Of a stretch of DNA of 64,000 nucleotides, positions 25,801 to 30,345 are shown piece by piece (positions within the stretch are counted from its first letter, which is position 1; each line of letters starts with the position of its first letter). This stretch comes from Rapana venosa. Taxonomy: Eukaryota; Mollusca; Gastropoda; Neogastropoda; Muricidae. Position numbers and translations under genes: made by a program. Below the pieces are notes generated by a model. It was not told where the DNA came from. It did not search any database and saw only the letters and a list, made by a program, of their open reading frames with translations. The stretch is taken from NCBI GenBank assembly GCA_028751875.1, contig CM054135.1:58301628-58365627 (forward strand), written 5' to 3'.

Positions 25801-26374
25801 TGTGTCTTGTCCTGTCTCTAAAGCGTGCTGTGTCTTGTCCTGTCTCAGAAGCGTGATATGTCTTGTCCTGTCTCTAAAGCGTGCTGTGTCTTGTCCTGTC
25901 TCAGAAGCGTGATGTGTCTTTTGTCCTGTCTCTAAAGCGTGCTGTGTCTTGTCCTGTCTCAGAAGCGTGATGTGTCTTTTGTCCTGTCTCTAAAGCGTGC
26001 TGTGTCTTGTATCCTGTCTCAGAAGCGTGATGTGTCTTGTCCTGTCTCAGAAGCACAATGTGTCTTGTCCTGTCTCTAAAGCGTGCTGTGTCTTGTGTCC
26101 TGTCTCAGAAGCGTGATGTGTCTTTTGTCATGTCTCAGAAGCGTGATGTGTCTTGTGTCCTGTCTCAGAAGCGTGATGTGTCTTTTGTCATGTCTCAGAA
26201 GCGTGATGTGTCTTGTGTCCTGTCTCAGAAGCGTGATGTGTCCTGTCTACAGGTCCCACAGGTCCCAGCGTGGCTGGCTACCTGACAGCAGGTAACATGC
26301 AGACTGCCATGTCTGATGCCCCGCCCCCTCTGGACACTGACACACACCACGAGTCCACGGGGGACCTGCAGTGA
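410..26374 (+). CDS. DNAJC13: DNAJC13 / RME-8, C-terminal half (26 exons, 5' part outside window)
   Basis: Endosomal J-domain co-chaperone. In known animals it recruits Hsc70 to early endosomes and acts with SNX1/retromer and the WASH complex in clathrin removal and cargo sorting. The joined exons match vertebrate DNAJC13 from its mid-region to its end. Window residues 1-67 hold the conserved [18 protein letters not shown] block. The J domain is at about 210-275 with HPD at 243-245, and the rest is an armadillo-like C-terminal half. IWN motifs, the family hallmark, appear in exon 2 (EAIWN), exon 12 (LIWDN, variant) and exon 20 (ELIWN). All introns are GT-AG and every exon phase agrees with the next except inside exon 12, where one base is missing. 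The stop is at 26372-26374. The full family protein is about 2240 residues, so roughly half is present. Identification is near certain; the left edge of the first exon is the weakest boundary. Confidence 0.96.
725..945 (-). mobile_element. SINE family A copy, antisense to DNAJC13
   Basis: It shares with 9304-9465, 16384-16520 and 63296-63395 the order ATGGAATAA, CACTCATGTGC, a T-run, CAGTCCCCATGTG, and CCATTCCCAC..GGCACA, then the GAGCAGGTTTTA segment. It reads as the 3' body of the element at 57685-57990 in reverse. Confidence 0.8.
1080..1234 (+). CDS. DNAJC13: DNAJC13 exon 2 (IWN motif)
   Basis: It encodes [19 protein letters not shown] through [14 protein letters not shown]. Acceptor TTTCAG, donor GTAATG. 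It ends in phase 2 (AG), completed to Arg by the first G of exon 3. It contains one of the IWN repeats that define RME-8 proteins. Confidence 0.95.
1235..1895 (+). other. DNAJC13 intron, mostly unremarkable
   Basis: AT-rich intron. Nothing coding is seen. The string CTCATGGGCCGTACAGCT at 1847-1864 recurs at about 14485-14502, so a short dispersed repeat is likely there. Confidence 0.6.
1896..2097 (+). CDS. DNAJC13: DNAJC13 exon 3
   Basis: It encodes [20 protein letters not shown] through [13 protein letters not shown] and is almost collinear with the vertebrate protein just before the J domain. Acceptor GTCTAG, donor GTGAGT, ends phase 0. Confidence 0.95.
2098..3120 (+). other. DNAJC13 intron with GT-rich segment and a local duplication
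   Basis: It holds a G/T-rich stretch at 2180-2270, a repeat-B copy at 2645-2752, and a 46-bp segment repeated with a period of 56 bases (2867-2912 and 2923-2967, sharing AAAGTACTTGAAAACAGCC). Confidence 0.7.
2645..2752 (+). mobile_element. Repeat family B copy
   Basis: A diverged copy of the roughly 105-bp element seen best at 36738-36842. Shared marks are GGAATGTGGCTA near the start and CCGAGGAATGG near the end. Confidence 0.7.
3121..3390. repeat. (GT)n tract forming the 3' splice region of the J-domain exon
   Basis: About 270 bases of interrupted GT repeat ending in TGTGTGTGTGCAG at the exon 4 acceptor. Apparent reading frames here (poly Cys-Val or His-Thr) are repeat artefacts. Confidence 0.97.
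3391..3506 (+). CDS. DNAJC13: DNAJC13 exon 4 (start of J domain)
   Basis: It encodes [20 protein letters not shown] and then the first J-domain helix ([12 protein letters not shown]). The acceptor region is a (GT)n tract ending TGTGTGCAG, with no ordinary polypyrimidine run. The donor is GTGAGT and the exon ends in phase 2. The length of 116 nt is not a multiple of three, so skipping would shift the frame. Confidence 0.94.
3533..3712. repeat. Compound microsatellite (TAGTG)n, TA-rich, (CA)n
   Basis: Right after the exon 4 donor come GTGTAGTGTAGTG units, then ATATATAC/ATACATAC, then about 19 CA dinucleotides at 3674-3711. Confidence 0.95.
3789..3867 (+). CDS. DNAJC13: DNAJC13 exon 5 (J-domain HPD)
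   Basis: It encodes [20 protein letters not shown] followed by KNPEGR. The HPD triad at 3841-3849 is the Hsp70-stimulating loop of J proteins and is intact. Acceptor TTGCAG, donor GTGGGT, ends phase 0. Confidence 0.97.
4297..4429 (+). CDS. DNAJC13: DNAJC13 exon 6 (end of J domain)
   Basis: It encodes [18 protein letters not shown], the last J-domain helix, then [19 protein letters not shown]. Acceptor TTTGCAG, donor GTCAGT, ends phase 1. Confidence 0.95.
4446..4502. repeat. (GT)n microsatellite
   Basis: About 28 uninterrupted GT units starting 16 bases after the exon 6 donor. Confidence 0.97.
4503..5932 (+). other. DNAJC13 intron
   Basis: No coding homology. It contains one copy of repeat D at 5258-5450. 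Confidence 0.6.
5258..5450 (+). repeat. Repeat D, copy 1
   Basis: A segment of about 190 bases alignable with 23472-23645: AAATCCAACATCACTCAGT, CCCCTTCCTTT, GTCAGTTCCTGC, GGCTGGGATGGAT and GGGGAAACTGAC in the same order. It has no visible tRNA head or coding frame; class unknown. Confidence 0.8.
5933..6117 (+). CDS. DNAJC13: DNAJC13 exon 7
   Basis: It encodes [20 protein letters not shown] and [20 protein letters not shown], matching the conserved region after the J domain. Acceptor CCTTGCAG, donor GTCTGT, ends phase 0. Confidence 0.95.
6118..6941 (+). other. DNAJC13 intron, T-rich
   Basis: T-rich sequence with weak internal repetition (TTTGTTTTATATGCTTTTCA-like at about 6211 and 6316) and a short GT stretch at 6620-6667. 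No gene seen. Confidence 0.6.
6942..7016 (+). CDS. DNAJC13: DNAJC13 exon 8
   Basis: A 25-codon exon reading [19 protein letters not shown] and DDLAVQ. Acceptor GTGACAG, donor GTGAGT, phase 0 at both ends. Confidence 0.92.
7017..7558 (+). other. DNAJC13 intron
   Basis: A short GT repeat at 7270-7320 is the only marked feature. Confidence 0.6.
7559..7675 (+). CDS. DNAJC13: DNAJC13 exon 9
   Basis: It encodes [20 protein letters not shown] and then [19 protein letters not shown], matching the vertebrate Cys-rich CYSVAAQFEECREKI region. Acceptor CGACAG, donor GTCAGT, phase 0. Confidence 0.94.
7735..7777. repeat. (GT)n microsatellite
   Basis: About 20 GT units in the intron after exon 9. Confidence 0.95.
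7965..8590. repeat. Compound tandem repeat with CCCTA-rich spacers
   Basis: Three diverged units, each with CCCCA..CCAACACAG, then ACAGAACTTGGCAGGGTTGT and a following AGTAGCAA-like string (near 8015, 8165 and 8338), separated by runs of CCCTA/CCTAC. The run at 8395-8500 becomes ACCCTAACCTAACC, only loosely like telomeric CCCTAA. Confidence 0.85.
8913..9092 (+). CDS. DNAJC13: DNAJC13 exon 10
   Basis: It encodes [20 protein letters not shown], then [20 protein letters not shown] and [10 protein letters not shown]. The acceptor (GTGACAG) directly follows a short GT repeat. Donor GTGGGT, phase 0 at both ends. Confidence 0.93.
9218..9243 (+). repeat. G homopolymer, 26 bases
   Basis: An uninterrupted G run after T10 and CGGGGTT in the intron following exon 10. 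It is one of five G/C runs of at least 17 bases in this window. Confidence 0.9.
9304..9465 (-). mobile_element. SINE family A copy, antisense
   Basis: It has TTATTTCGAGG, ATGGAATAAACTCTCATGTG, CCATTCCCACCGGCACACAA and TGGCCTACTCTTCTGAAAAG, as in the other A copies read in reverse. Confidence 0.85.
9616..9798 (+). CDS. DNAJC13: DNAJC13 exon 11
   Basis: It encodes [20 protein letters not shown] and [20 protein letters not shown]. Acceptor GTGCAG, donor GTAAAC, phase 0 at both ends. Confidence 0.94.
9799..10623 (+). other. DNAJC13 intron
   Basis: AT-rich, with no recognisable repeat or gene. Confidence 0.6.
10624..10736 (+). CDS. DNAJC13: DNAJC13 exon 12 with a one-base frameshift
   Basis: It encodes [20 protein letters not shown] and [13 protein letters not shown], collinear with vertebrate DNAJC13 and carrying an IWN-like IWDN. 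After the His codon the frame runs into TGA at about 10726-10728. The run of four A at 10720-10723 is one base short; with five, the frame continues KMIRN to a GT donor at 10737 in phase 0, as exon 13 needs. The 113-nt length is the only break in phase in the gene. An assembly or homopolymer error is likeliest; a real null allele is possible. Confidence 0.85.
10737..11743 (+). other. DNAJC13 intron
   Basis: About 1 kb of AT-rich sequence between the frameshifted exon 12 and exon 13. No gene or repeat recognised. Confidence 0.6.
11744..11860 (+). CDS. DNAJC13: DNAJC13 exon 13
   Basis: It encodes [20 protein letters not shown] and [19 protein letters not shown], matching the conserved [16 protein letters not shown] block. 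Acceptor TTGTCAG, donor GTAATC, phase 0. Confidence 0.96.
11925..12175. repeat. CA-rich tract ending in (AAT)n
   Basis: Interrupted ACAC/CATG/GCGC alternating purine-pyrimidine sequence for about 220 bases, then (AAT)7 at 12154-12175. Confidence 0.9.
12165..12345 (+). mobile_element. Repeat family E copy
   Basis: It starts with (AAT)n, then TTTATATAGCACTGAATCTT, CAAAGCGCTCAGA, and TTTCTCTCCGTGAAATTCGG, ending GCGCCACCC plus a T-rich tail. A shorter diverged copy is at 22785-22860. This pattern is common in mollusc DNA as I recall it. Confidence 0.75.
12485..12759 (+). mobile_element. SINE family A copy with tRNA-like head
   Basis: The head has a box-A-like TGGTGGTTAGAGCA and a box-B-like GGTTTGAGCC. 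The body carries CCCCTGGAGTTAACATCAGT, GTTAAAACCTGTTCCACC and AGAAGAGTAGGCCAT. Its 3' part is interrupted at 12760 by another SINE. Confidence 0.88.
12760..13033 (+). mobile_element. Second tRNA-derived SINE, nested, with 11-bp target-site duplication
   Basis: Box A lies in GTGGTCAAGTGGTTTAGG and box B is GGTTTGATCCCC. The body includes TTGGGAAAGACACTTCACTC and a CTCCGGCTCTATGGGCC end. The 11-base string GTATGCACACT occurs immediately before (12749-12759) and after (13034-13044). Confidence 0.93.
13056..13162 (+). mobile_element. Repeat family B copy
   Basis: It starts GATATCATCCCCAGAGTCGG and contains GGAATGTGGCTACCTTAATG, CTCATCATTGGTGAA and GGAGCTCTATCTGAGG. It lies directly after the nested SINE pair. 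Confidence 0.85.
13163..13579 (+). other. DNAJC13 intron
   Basis: No gene or repeat recognised before the exon 14 acceptor. Confidence 0.55.
13580..13633 (+). CDS. DNAJC13: DNAJC13 exon 14
   Basis: An 18-codon exon, [18 protein letters not shown], matching the vertebrate DYIGSQAQ segment. Acceptor ATTCAG, donor GTAATC, phase 0. Confidence 0.92.
13678..14080. repeat. (ATGT)n, (GT)n and GTGCAT-rich tract
   Basis: ATGTATGTATATAT units at 13678-13720, about 24 GT units at 13762-13808, then interrupted GTGTGCATGTGTG sequence. Confidence 0.93.
14141..14276 (+). CDS. DNAJC13: DNAJC13 exon 15
   Basis: It encodes [12 protein letters not shown], a Gly/Ser/Thr-rich stretch, then [19 protein letters not shown]. 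The vertebrate counterpart lacks the QQQ/SSTSSST run, so this loop is lineage variable. Acceptor TTCACAG, donor GTAGAA, ends phase 1. Confidence 0.92.
14277..15002 (+). other. DNAJC13 intron with repeat B
   Basis: It carries an antisense repeat-B copy at 14672-14792; no coding sequence seen. Confidence 0.65.
14672..14792 (-). mobile_element. Repeat family B copy, antisense
   Basis: A T-rich lead (TTTCTTTTTCTTTTTCCC) is the reversed A-rich tail. It is followed by GGCTAGAGCTCTGAGGTTCA, CCAAAGGTGAGA, and GCATTCCGACTTCGGGGAT. Confidence 0.85.
15003..15094 (+). CDS. DNAJC13: DNAJC13 exon 16
   Basis: It encodes [20 protein letters not shown] and ARLQQFTLE, matching ECIGHFKLIFSLLR of vertebrates. 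Acceptor TTTTACAG, donor GTAACT, phase 1 in and 0 out. A CTGT repeat starts right after the donor. Confidence 0.94.
15095..15322. repeat. (CTGT)n/(CTCT)n pyrimidine-rich microsatellite
   Basis: CTGTCTGTCTGC units run from the exon 16 donor for about 115 bases, then CTCTCT/CTGT runs to 15322. Confidence 0.93.
15480..15555 (+). repeat. Possible LINE/SINE 3' tail with TGACT repeats
   Basis: TTTCCCCTCATGGGATGATT, AAAGTACTTTTGACT, then (TGACT)3. The shape resembles the 3' end of many animal non-LTR elements (a hairpin, then a short tandem tail). There is no coding part. Confidence 0.45.
15785..15884 (+). CDS. DNAJC13: DNAJC13 exon 17
   Basis: It encodes [20 protein letters not shown] and [13 protein letters not shown], matching NQDCVNNIAES of the human protein. 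Acceptor CCTTAG, donor GTAAGT, ends phase 1. Confidence 0.93.
16384..16520 (-). mobile_element. SINE family A copy, antisense
   Basis: ATGGAATAAACACTCACATG, CCACCGGCACACAATGGCCT and GAAAAGCAGAACAGGATTTA match the family in reverse. It is 5' truncated. Confidence 0.85.
16819..17085 (+). mobile_element. tRNA-derived SINE family G
   Basis: Box A in TATCTGAGTGGTTAAGAGTG and box B in GTGGGTTTGAATCTCG. The body has GCAGACCTGCCAGTGCCT, GCAGAAGATCAAACATGCAC, GTTAAAGACCCTGTAATTCA and TGTCAGCGTTTGGTGGGTTA. I recall this body as a very common mollusc SINE; that is memory, not a search. Confidence 0.85.
17995..18069 (+). CDS. DNAJC13: DNAJC13 exon 18
   Basis: It encodes [20 protein letters not shown] and ALVKG, matching [21 protein letters not shown]. 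The acceptor is ACTAG after a GTGC-rich purine/pyrimidine repeat. Donor GTGTGG, phase 1 to 1. Confidence 0.94.
18070..18895 (+). other. DNAJC13 intron
   Basis: AT-rich. No gene or known repeat seen. Confidence 0.6.
18896..19096 (+). CDS. DNAJC13: DNAJC13 exon 19
   Basis: It encodes [20 protein letters not shown], then [20 protein letters not shown] and [20 protein letters not shown]. Very similar to the vertebrate armadillo-like region. Acceptor CCCCAG, donor GTCAGT, phase 1 to 1. Confidence 0.96.
19310..19585 (-). mobile_element. Repeat B plus SINE A remnants, antisense
   Basis: 19310-19420 resembles repeat B (CTGCTAGAACTC, CCATTAGTGAGATGT, CACCATTAAGG). 19430-19585 resembles the SINE A body (CCAACACATGATGGCTTACT, AAGGTGGAATGGGATTTAAC, CCTCACTTTAATAAGGTCTC). 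Both are old and diverged. The same B-then-A order occurs at 49100-49515. Confidence 0.65.
20022..20103 (+). CDS. DNAJC13: DNAJC13 exon 20 (IWN motif)
   Basis: It encodes [20 protein letters not shown] and VKKLKK, with the last canonical IWN motif. Acceptor TTTGCAG, donor GTAATC, phase 1 in and 2 out. A GA-rich repeat begins at the donor. Confidence 0.94.
20104..20971 (+). other. DNAJC13 intron with GA-rich start
   Basis: 20108-20190 is (GA)/(GAAA)-rich. The remainder shows no gene. Confidence 0.65.
20972..21188 (+). CDS. DNAJC13: DNAJC13 exon 21
   Basis: It encodes [20 protein letters not shown], then [20 protein letters not shown] and [20 protein letters not shown]. Acceptor TTGCCAG, donor GTGAGT, phase 2 in and 0 out. 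Confidence 0.96.
21189..21653 (+). other. DNAJC13 intron
   Basis: No feature beyond a short (ATT)n at 21278-21296. Confidence 0.55.
21654..21833 (+). CDS. DNAJC13: DNAJC13 exon 22
   Basis: It encodes [20 protein letters not shown], then [20 protein letters not shown] and [13 protein letters not shown]. Acceptor TGTGCAG, donor GTGGGT, phase 0 at both ends. Confidence 0.95.
21868..21996. repeat. Short tandem repeat, unit about 47 bp, three copies
   Basis: GACTGGGAACATAACA, GAAACAAACACCACAGACTG recurs twice nearly intact, and a third time as AAGCAAACATCACAGACTG. Confidence 0.85.
22785..22995 (+). repeat. Repeat E remnant and ATGATCAGTCAAT repeats before exon 23
   Basis: 22785-22860 has TTTCTCTGTAAAATTCAGGC, AGCTCTCCCCATTGAG and AGTGCCATCC, like 12265-12335. 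At 22910-22995 an imperfect 30-bp unit (ATTGTCATTTATGATCAGTC) repeats into the exon 23 splice region. Confidence 0.75.
23003..23143 (+). CDS. DNAJC13: DNAJC13 exon 23
   Basis: It encodes [20 protein letters not shown] and [20 protein letters not shown]. Acceptor TTTTTTGCAG, donor GTACTC, phase 0. Imperfect ATGATCAGTCAAT-type repeats lie just upstream of the acceptor. Confidence 0.94.
23256..23330. repeat. (CA)n-rich microsatellite
   Basis: Interrupted CA/CACT repeat in the intron after exon 23. Confidence 0.9.
23472..23645 (+). repeat. Repeat D, copy 2
   Basis: Alignable with 5258-5450 (AAATCCAACATCACTCAGTC, GCCCCTTCCTTTCACCTA, GGTCAGTTCCTGCTGTAGTT, GTGGGGGAAATTGAC). It ends about 25 bases before the exon 24 acceptor, so the insertion now supplies part of the splice region. 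Confidence 0.8.
23672..23812 (+). CDS. DNAJC13: DNAJC13 exon 24
   Basis: It encodes [20 protein letters not shown] and [20 protein letters not shown], matching [16 protein letters not shown] of vertebrates. Acceptor TTTGCAG, donor GTTTGT, phase 0. Confidence 0.96.
23813..24824 (+). other. DNAJC13 intron
   Basis: G/T-rich section at 24420-24540. No gene or clear repeat. Confidence 0.6.
24825..24924 (+). CDS. DNAJC13: DNAJC13 exon 25
   Basis: It encodes [20 protein letters not shown] and [13 protein letters not shown], matching QKHDLFISESQTAGYLTG. Acceptor GTGGCAG, donor GTCTGT, ends phase 1. Confidence 0.95.
24925..25379 (+). other. DNAJC13 last intron, unique part
   Basis: No coding homology after the exon 25 donor. 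The minisatellite starts at about 25380. Confidence 0.6.
25380..26252 (+). repeat. 30-unit minisatellite in the last DNAJC13 intron
   Basis: Units of 28-37 bases: AAGCGTGATGTGTCTTGT then (GT/AT)CCTGTCTCAG. Two variants (GATG..CTCAG or CTCTA, and GCTG) alternate strictly over about 25650-26005, giving a 56-bp higher-order dimer. The final unit ends CCTGTCTACAG, the acceptor of the last exon. Confidence 0.96.
26253..26374 (+). CDS. DNAJC13: DNAJC13 last coding exon (26)
   Basis: It encodes [20 protein letters not shown] and a Pro/Asp/His-rich tail ending in GDLQ and TGA. The vertebrate end is [12 protein letters not shown]...GDLGYQT. Acceptor CCTGTCTACAG sits on the last unit of the minisatellite at 25380-26252. 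Confidence 0.95.
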
Positions 26375-26573
26375 GAAGGAGCTCGCTGAGCTTGCCAGGG
26401 ATGTCGCATGTACTGTGTGTGCCTGATGGGAACGATGGATGATCTACAATCATTCCTGTCTGTTCATCGCCATAGTTTGTTTATTGTTCTTGTGCTCAAA
26501 CCCAGTGACTGGCAGCACCTCTGAATGCTCAGCAAAATTGTTGGAATCAACTGTGAAGTTTTGTCTTTTTGTA

Positions 26574-26579
26574 ATTAAA
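26574..26579 (+). terminator. DNAJC13: Candidate proximal polyadenylation signal (ATTAAA)
   Basis: ATTAAA 200 bases after the stop codon, followed by TTTTTTATTGTTTCCTGTTTTG, which fits a downstream U/GU element. Confidence 0.45.
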
Positions 26580-28882
26580 GGTGTTTTTTATTGTTTCCTG
26601 TTTTGTGCACTTTTAGTGTTTTCAGATTGAATATGACCACTAAATAAGTATGGTAGTGACTTTTTTGTGGGGTTTTTTTTCCTTGAGATGACTTTGACCA
26701 GTCAGAAGACTGAACCAGTTTGGATTGGACGTGTGAAAAAAATATTGATTGTTACAGTTTAAAAATGGTCACTTTTATCTGTAGCAGATGATTTTTGGTT
26801 TTTTGTTGTTTTTTTGTGTGTTTTGTCTTTGTTTTTTGGTGGGGGTGGGGGTGTTACTATAAAGATGTTGATTTTTACCCACAAAAACCACCAAAAAACC
26901 ATTGTTTTTATTTCATGGTCACTTTTATCTGTAGCAGATGATTTTTTTTTCCTTTATTATTACAAGTTGTGAATGGACCTTAAGAAGTGTATGATTTGAG
27001 AGCTTATTGACGACTATATGTTTGAGGAAAAACAAAGCGTAAGACCTGTGCTGGAGACTGTGCCTGTGCTTGAAATGCATGTCTGTATGTAAGGAATCAA
27101 TGGTGATGCAAGGAACAAGTGGAGGTCTACAGAAGATTTCAAAATGGACTATTTTGTAACGGTTCTTGGAATGACCTTTGTGTGGCATTTTCTGTTTATG
27201 TGTGTTTAAATTGTAATTGAGAAAGAAGATAAACCTGGCTTTTTTTTTCTTTATGTGTGTGGTTAAAAAATAACTGTTGGCAGAGTTGTAGGATGAAAGC
27301 TCCATGCCAATCTGAAATGCTCAGAAGACACATCACTTACAAACATGGTTTTATTTTGTAATTTGAAGTATTTTCTATATGCATCTCTTGTTTTCTGTTG
27401 TTGGTTTGGGTTTTTTCAGTTTACTTGTCAGAAGATGAGGGTTGTTGTTTTATTGTATGCATCATATCAAGTAGAACTGTCTATCAGAAAAAAAATGCAT
27501 CTGTCCATTTTCCTACACCAAAGGATGTTTGTAATTCTTGTTGCTGTGGGTTTTGTGTGTGTGTGTGTGTGTGGTTTTGTGTATGTGTGTGTTTTTGTTG
27601 GTTGGTTGTTGTTGTTGTTGTTTTTTTGGGGGGGATTGTTGGTTGTTTGTTTTTGGTTTTGTTTGGGTGTGTGTGGGGTTTTTTTTGGGGGGTGTTTTTG
27701 TTTGGTTTTGGGTTTTTTTTTTTTTCCAAAGGGGTGTGGGGTGATTCTTGTCATGTATGTGCCAAAGAGGCTATGTTAGGAAAAGCTTCCTTGACCCTTG
27801 TTAGGGAACAATGTTGCAGAGAGGCTGTTGGACCATGATTTTATGTGCAGTGCACATGCTGACATGAGGAATATCTCCTTGAATCTGAAGCTGAGAGTGA
27901 AGTTGTAGATTTACTGCTGATCCTTGAAGAATACCTCATTGACTGTTGATTTGTTGTAAGTCAGTGGTGTAGATTAAAGGCAAACTTATAGCTACTTGTA
28001 GAGTATCTTCATGAATGTTGAATCACTTTTAGTGAATAATGTAGGTTTTGAAATGAAGGTCAAATCAAACGTTAATTAATGCTTGGGTTGTAGATGAACT
28101 GCAGGTCCATGATTTTATGAAGAATACATCCTTGAATTTTGAACTACTTTTGATGAATGATCTATAGAATTAATGATCTAGAGAATTAATTAGCTGCTGA
28201 TCTCTTGTGTGCTTTTCTCTTTGATTAAGTGTGATTTTTGTTTTGATGTAGCATGATTTTGTTCATTGACAACACATTGATTTGGAAGCATAACAGGCTC
28301 TTGTTGAGAAATCTTAATACCTAATGCTTCAGAATCCGTAACAGACGTTTCATATGGATATAACTCGTTGCTCATGTGCCCAACATGCATGCTGGTATAT
28401 GTCAAAGCAGTTTTATTCCAGCATAGTGTCTCTGTCACGTTTTTTTTATATTTGAACAGTTTCTGTGCAAGTTAATTTTTTTTTAAGTGCCAAGGGCATA
28501 GAGGCAATGGTTTGAGGACACTGACTTCTTGTAGTTATACCATTAGTTAGAAGTCGGACTATGCAGTGTATTAGTGTGTGCTGTTGGCAGTGTGCTTATG
28601 TGTACACTCATATGCTTATGTTAATGTGCATTTTGTGTAATTGTAATGTAGGATTTTTTAATCTGATCATGACATCCAAAGAAAACCTGAGGTGGTGCTA
28701 TTGTCAAATTGAACAGGAGTGGATGAACTGTCTTCAGAGCCTCAGAACCAAAATCATCTGTGATTTTTATACCATGTTTTTTGTACTGAAATGCTGTGGA
28801 GCCCAGACGTTTTTGACATAGTTTCTTTTGACATTTGTATTGTTGACCCTTAATCTTATATATCATATGTATGTAATGAACA

Positions 28883-28888
28883 AATAAA
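28883..28888 (+). terminator. DNAJC13: Candidate distal polyadenylation signal (AATAAA)
   Basis: Canonical AATAAA in an AT-rich context. Another canonical AATAAA lies at 30819-30824. Confidence 0.4.
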
Positions 28889-28905
28889 ATTAATCCCTGA
28901 CTCAG

Positions 28906-30211
28906 GAAGAGATAGATTAAGTGTCAGAAGTAACTGATTCATATGGCTTGAAGTGAAAATTGTTCAGTCTGTGATGAATATTAGCAGCATTCAGTGTGGT
29001 TAACCATGTACAATGTTGTCTTGTTGTGGGCAGTTGTGTGCAATAGTGGAGAGCAGTTGTATCCTCCTGTGACTCCCAGCATATAGACATCTTGGCAGTT
29101 CAGTTCTTCAGTAGTTTTATATCATTGCAAATTGAGTAACTTTTCTTAGGTGTTTGTTTCAGTGGGTTTGCTCATAGCATTGTGCACAAGCTTTTTTTTT
29201 ATAATGTTATCAAGTATTTCATGCATGTAGATATCAACCATTCTAGCTTTCACCAAAATTTAGTTATTCCATTTTTTTATGTGTGTATATGTTAACTGTT
29301 GTAGCTTTCACTGAAACAATCTTTTTGCAGATTTTTGAATGACATGGTTTTTTTATTTGAATATATGGTACATTCCTCAAAAATTGTTTTATAATCTTAT
29401 GTCTACAATGAAGTACATTCCCTGTAAATTGTATTCTTTCTTTTAAAAATGCTTTTACTTGTATTACTTTATGGAGTCCTTTCCACAATACTGGCCATTG
29501 CCATAGTGAGGAAGGAAAGTTAACAGTTATGTCTGCCATTCTCAGGCAGGGAAAATGTTCTGCACAAGGCACAGCATTTGTAGACCATCTGGTTGGAACT
29601 TTCTCAGTGTTTACAGAGCTGAAGGGGGTTCTACAGGAACAAGCTTTGATGGCAGTAGGGTAAGAGCTGTGGAAGCACCACACATTGGATGAATAGTTTA
29701 CAGGGTATCATTGTGTGGAACAGCATTTCTGTGTCATCCATCTTGTGCCTGCCCCATAATGTATTTTCCAATTTGCAAAAAAGACAAGTCTTTGATAGTG
29801 AACAGAGTCAAATGTGAAGTCTTTTAGTTTGTACCAGAAGTCTGGTGGTGTTTGAAAATCTGCTGTGTACAAAGTGCCCAATGATGTGTACATCCTACAC
29901 AAAGAAGCAGTTTTTCTGTGAATGGGGACATGGAAAGTATAATTGGGACCAGAGAGAGAAACATTGATATTGGCTTGCTTTGTATTCATTATTTTTTTAG
30001 GCATAGATGTCTTAAATCAGGAAAAAGAAGCCCAGGAAAAATGTGGGTATGTCCCCATTCAAGTGAATTCTCACTTTTTGCCAACAGCAGCAGACATTAA
30101 GCTCAACTGAAGAAATCGACATAGCTCACATCAGCAAGAGGAACAGCAAGTCAACTTAATGATGCAACTTCTGTGTAGCTAGTATTTGATATTCGTTCTT
30201 TTTTCTTTCTT
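28906..30211. other. Intergenic or UTR sequence, no gene seen
   Basis: AT-rich sequence without conserved frames or clear repeats. Confidence 0.55.
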
Positions 30212-30345
30212 TCGAATTAGTTCTCCAAGGCAAGGTTGAGGGCAGAAGGAAAAGAGGCAGATCACCAACATCCTACATTGCCAACATCTCTGAGATCAGT
30301 GGTCTAGGATGGTTACAGGAGATCGTAGAACTGAGCAGATAGAGA
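30212..30345 (+). mobile_element. Fragment of a non-LTR retrotransposon ORF2 C-terminus
   Basis: One frame reads GKVEGRRKRGRSPTSYIANI, then a Leu/Trp segment (GLGWLQEIVEL), a stop, and RWW. This resembles the K/R-rich G-R-R-x-R-G-R and downstream W-R region after the reverse-transcriptase domain of LINE elements. It is short and contains a stop. Confidence 0.6.

Larger units (their letters stand above)
26375..28905 (+). other. DNAJC13: DNAJC13 3' UTR, alternative ends
   Basis: ATTAAA at 26574-26579, with T/GT-rich sequence just after it, could end a short 3' UTR of about 200 bases. AATAAA at 28883-28888 could end a long one. No other coding sequence is seen. Part is very G/T rich (27540-27730), and a 32-bp string is repeated at 26765-26796 and 26915-26946. 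Confidence 0.5.

Noticed and set aside
25384..26295. Open frames with [12 protein letters not shown] protein repeats
   Set aside because: They are frames through an intronic minisatellite, with no start context or homology.
27345..27838. 140-codon frames after DNAJC13
   Set aside because: Gly/Phe/Val/Cys-rich translation of a G/T-rich stretch in the probable 3' UTR.
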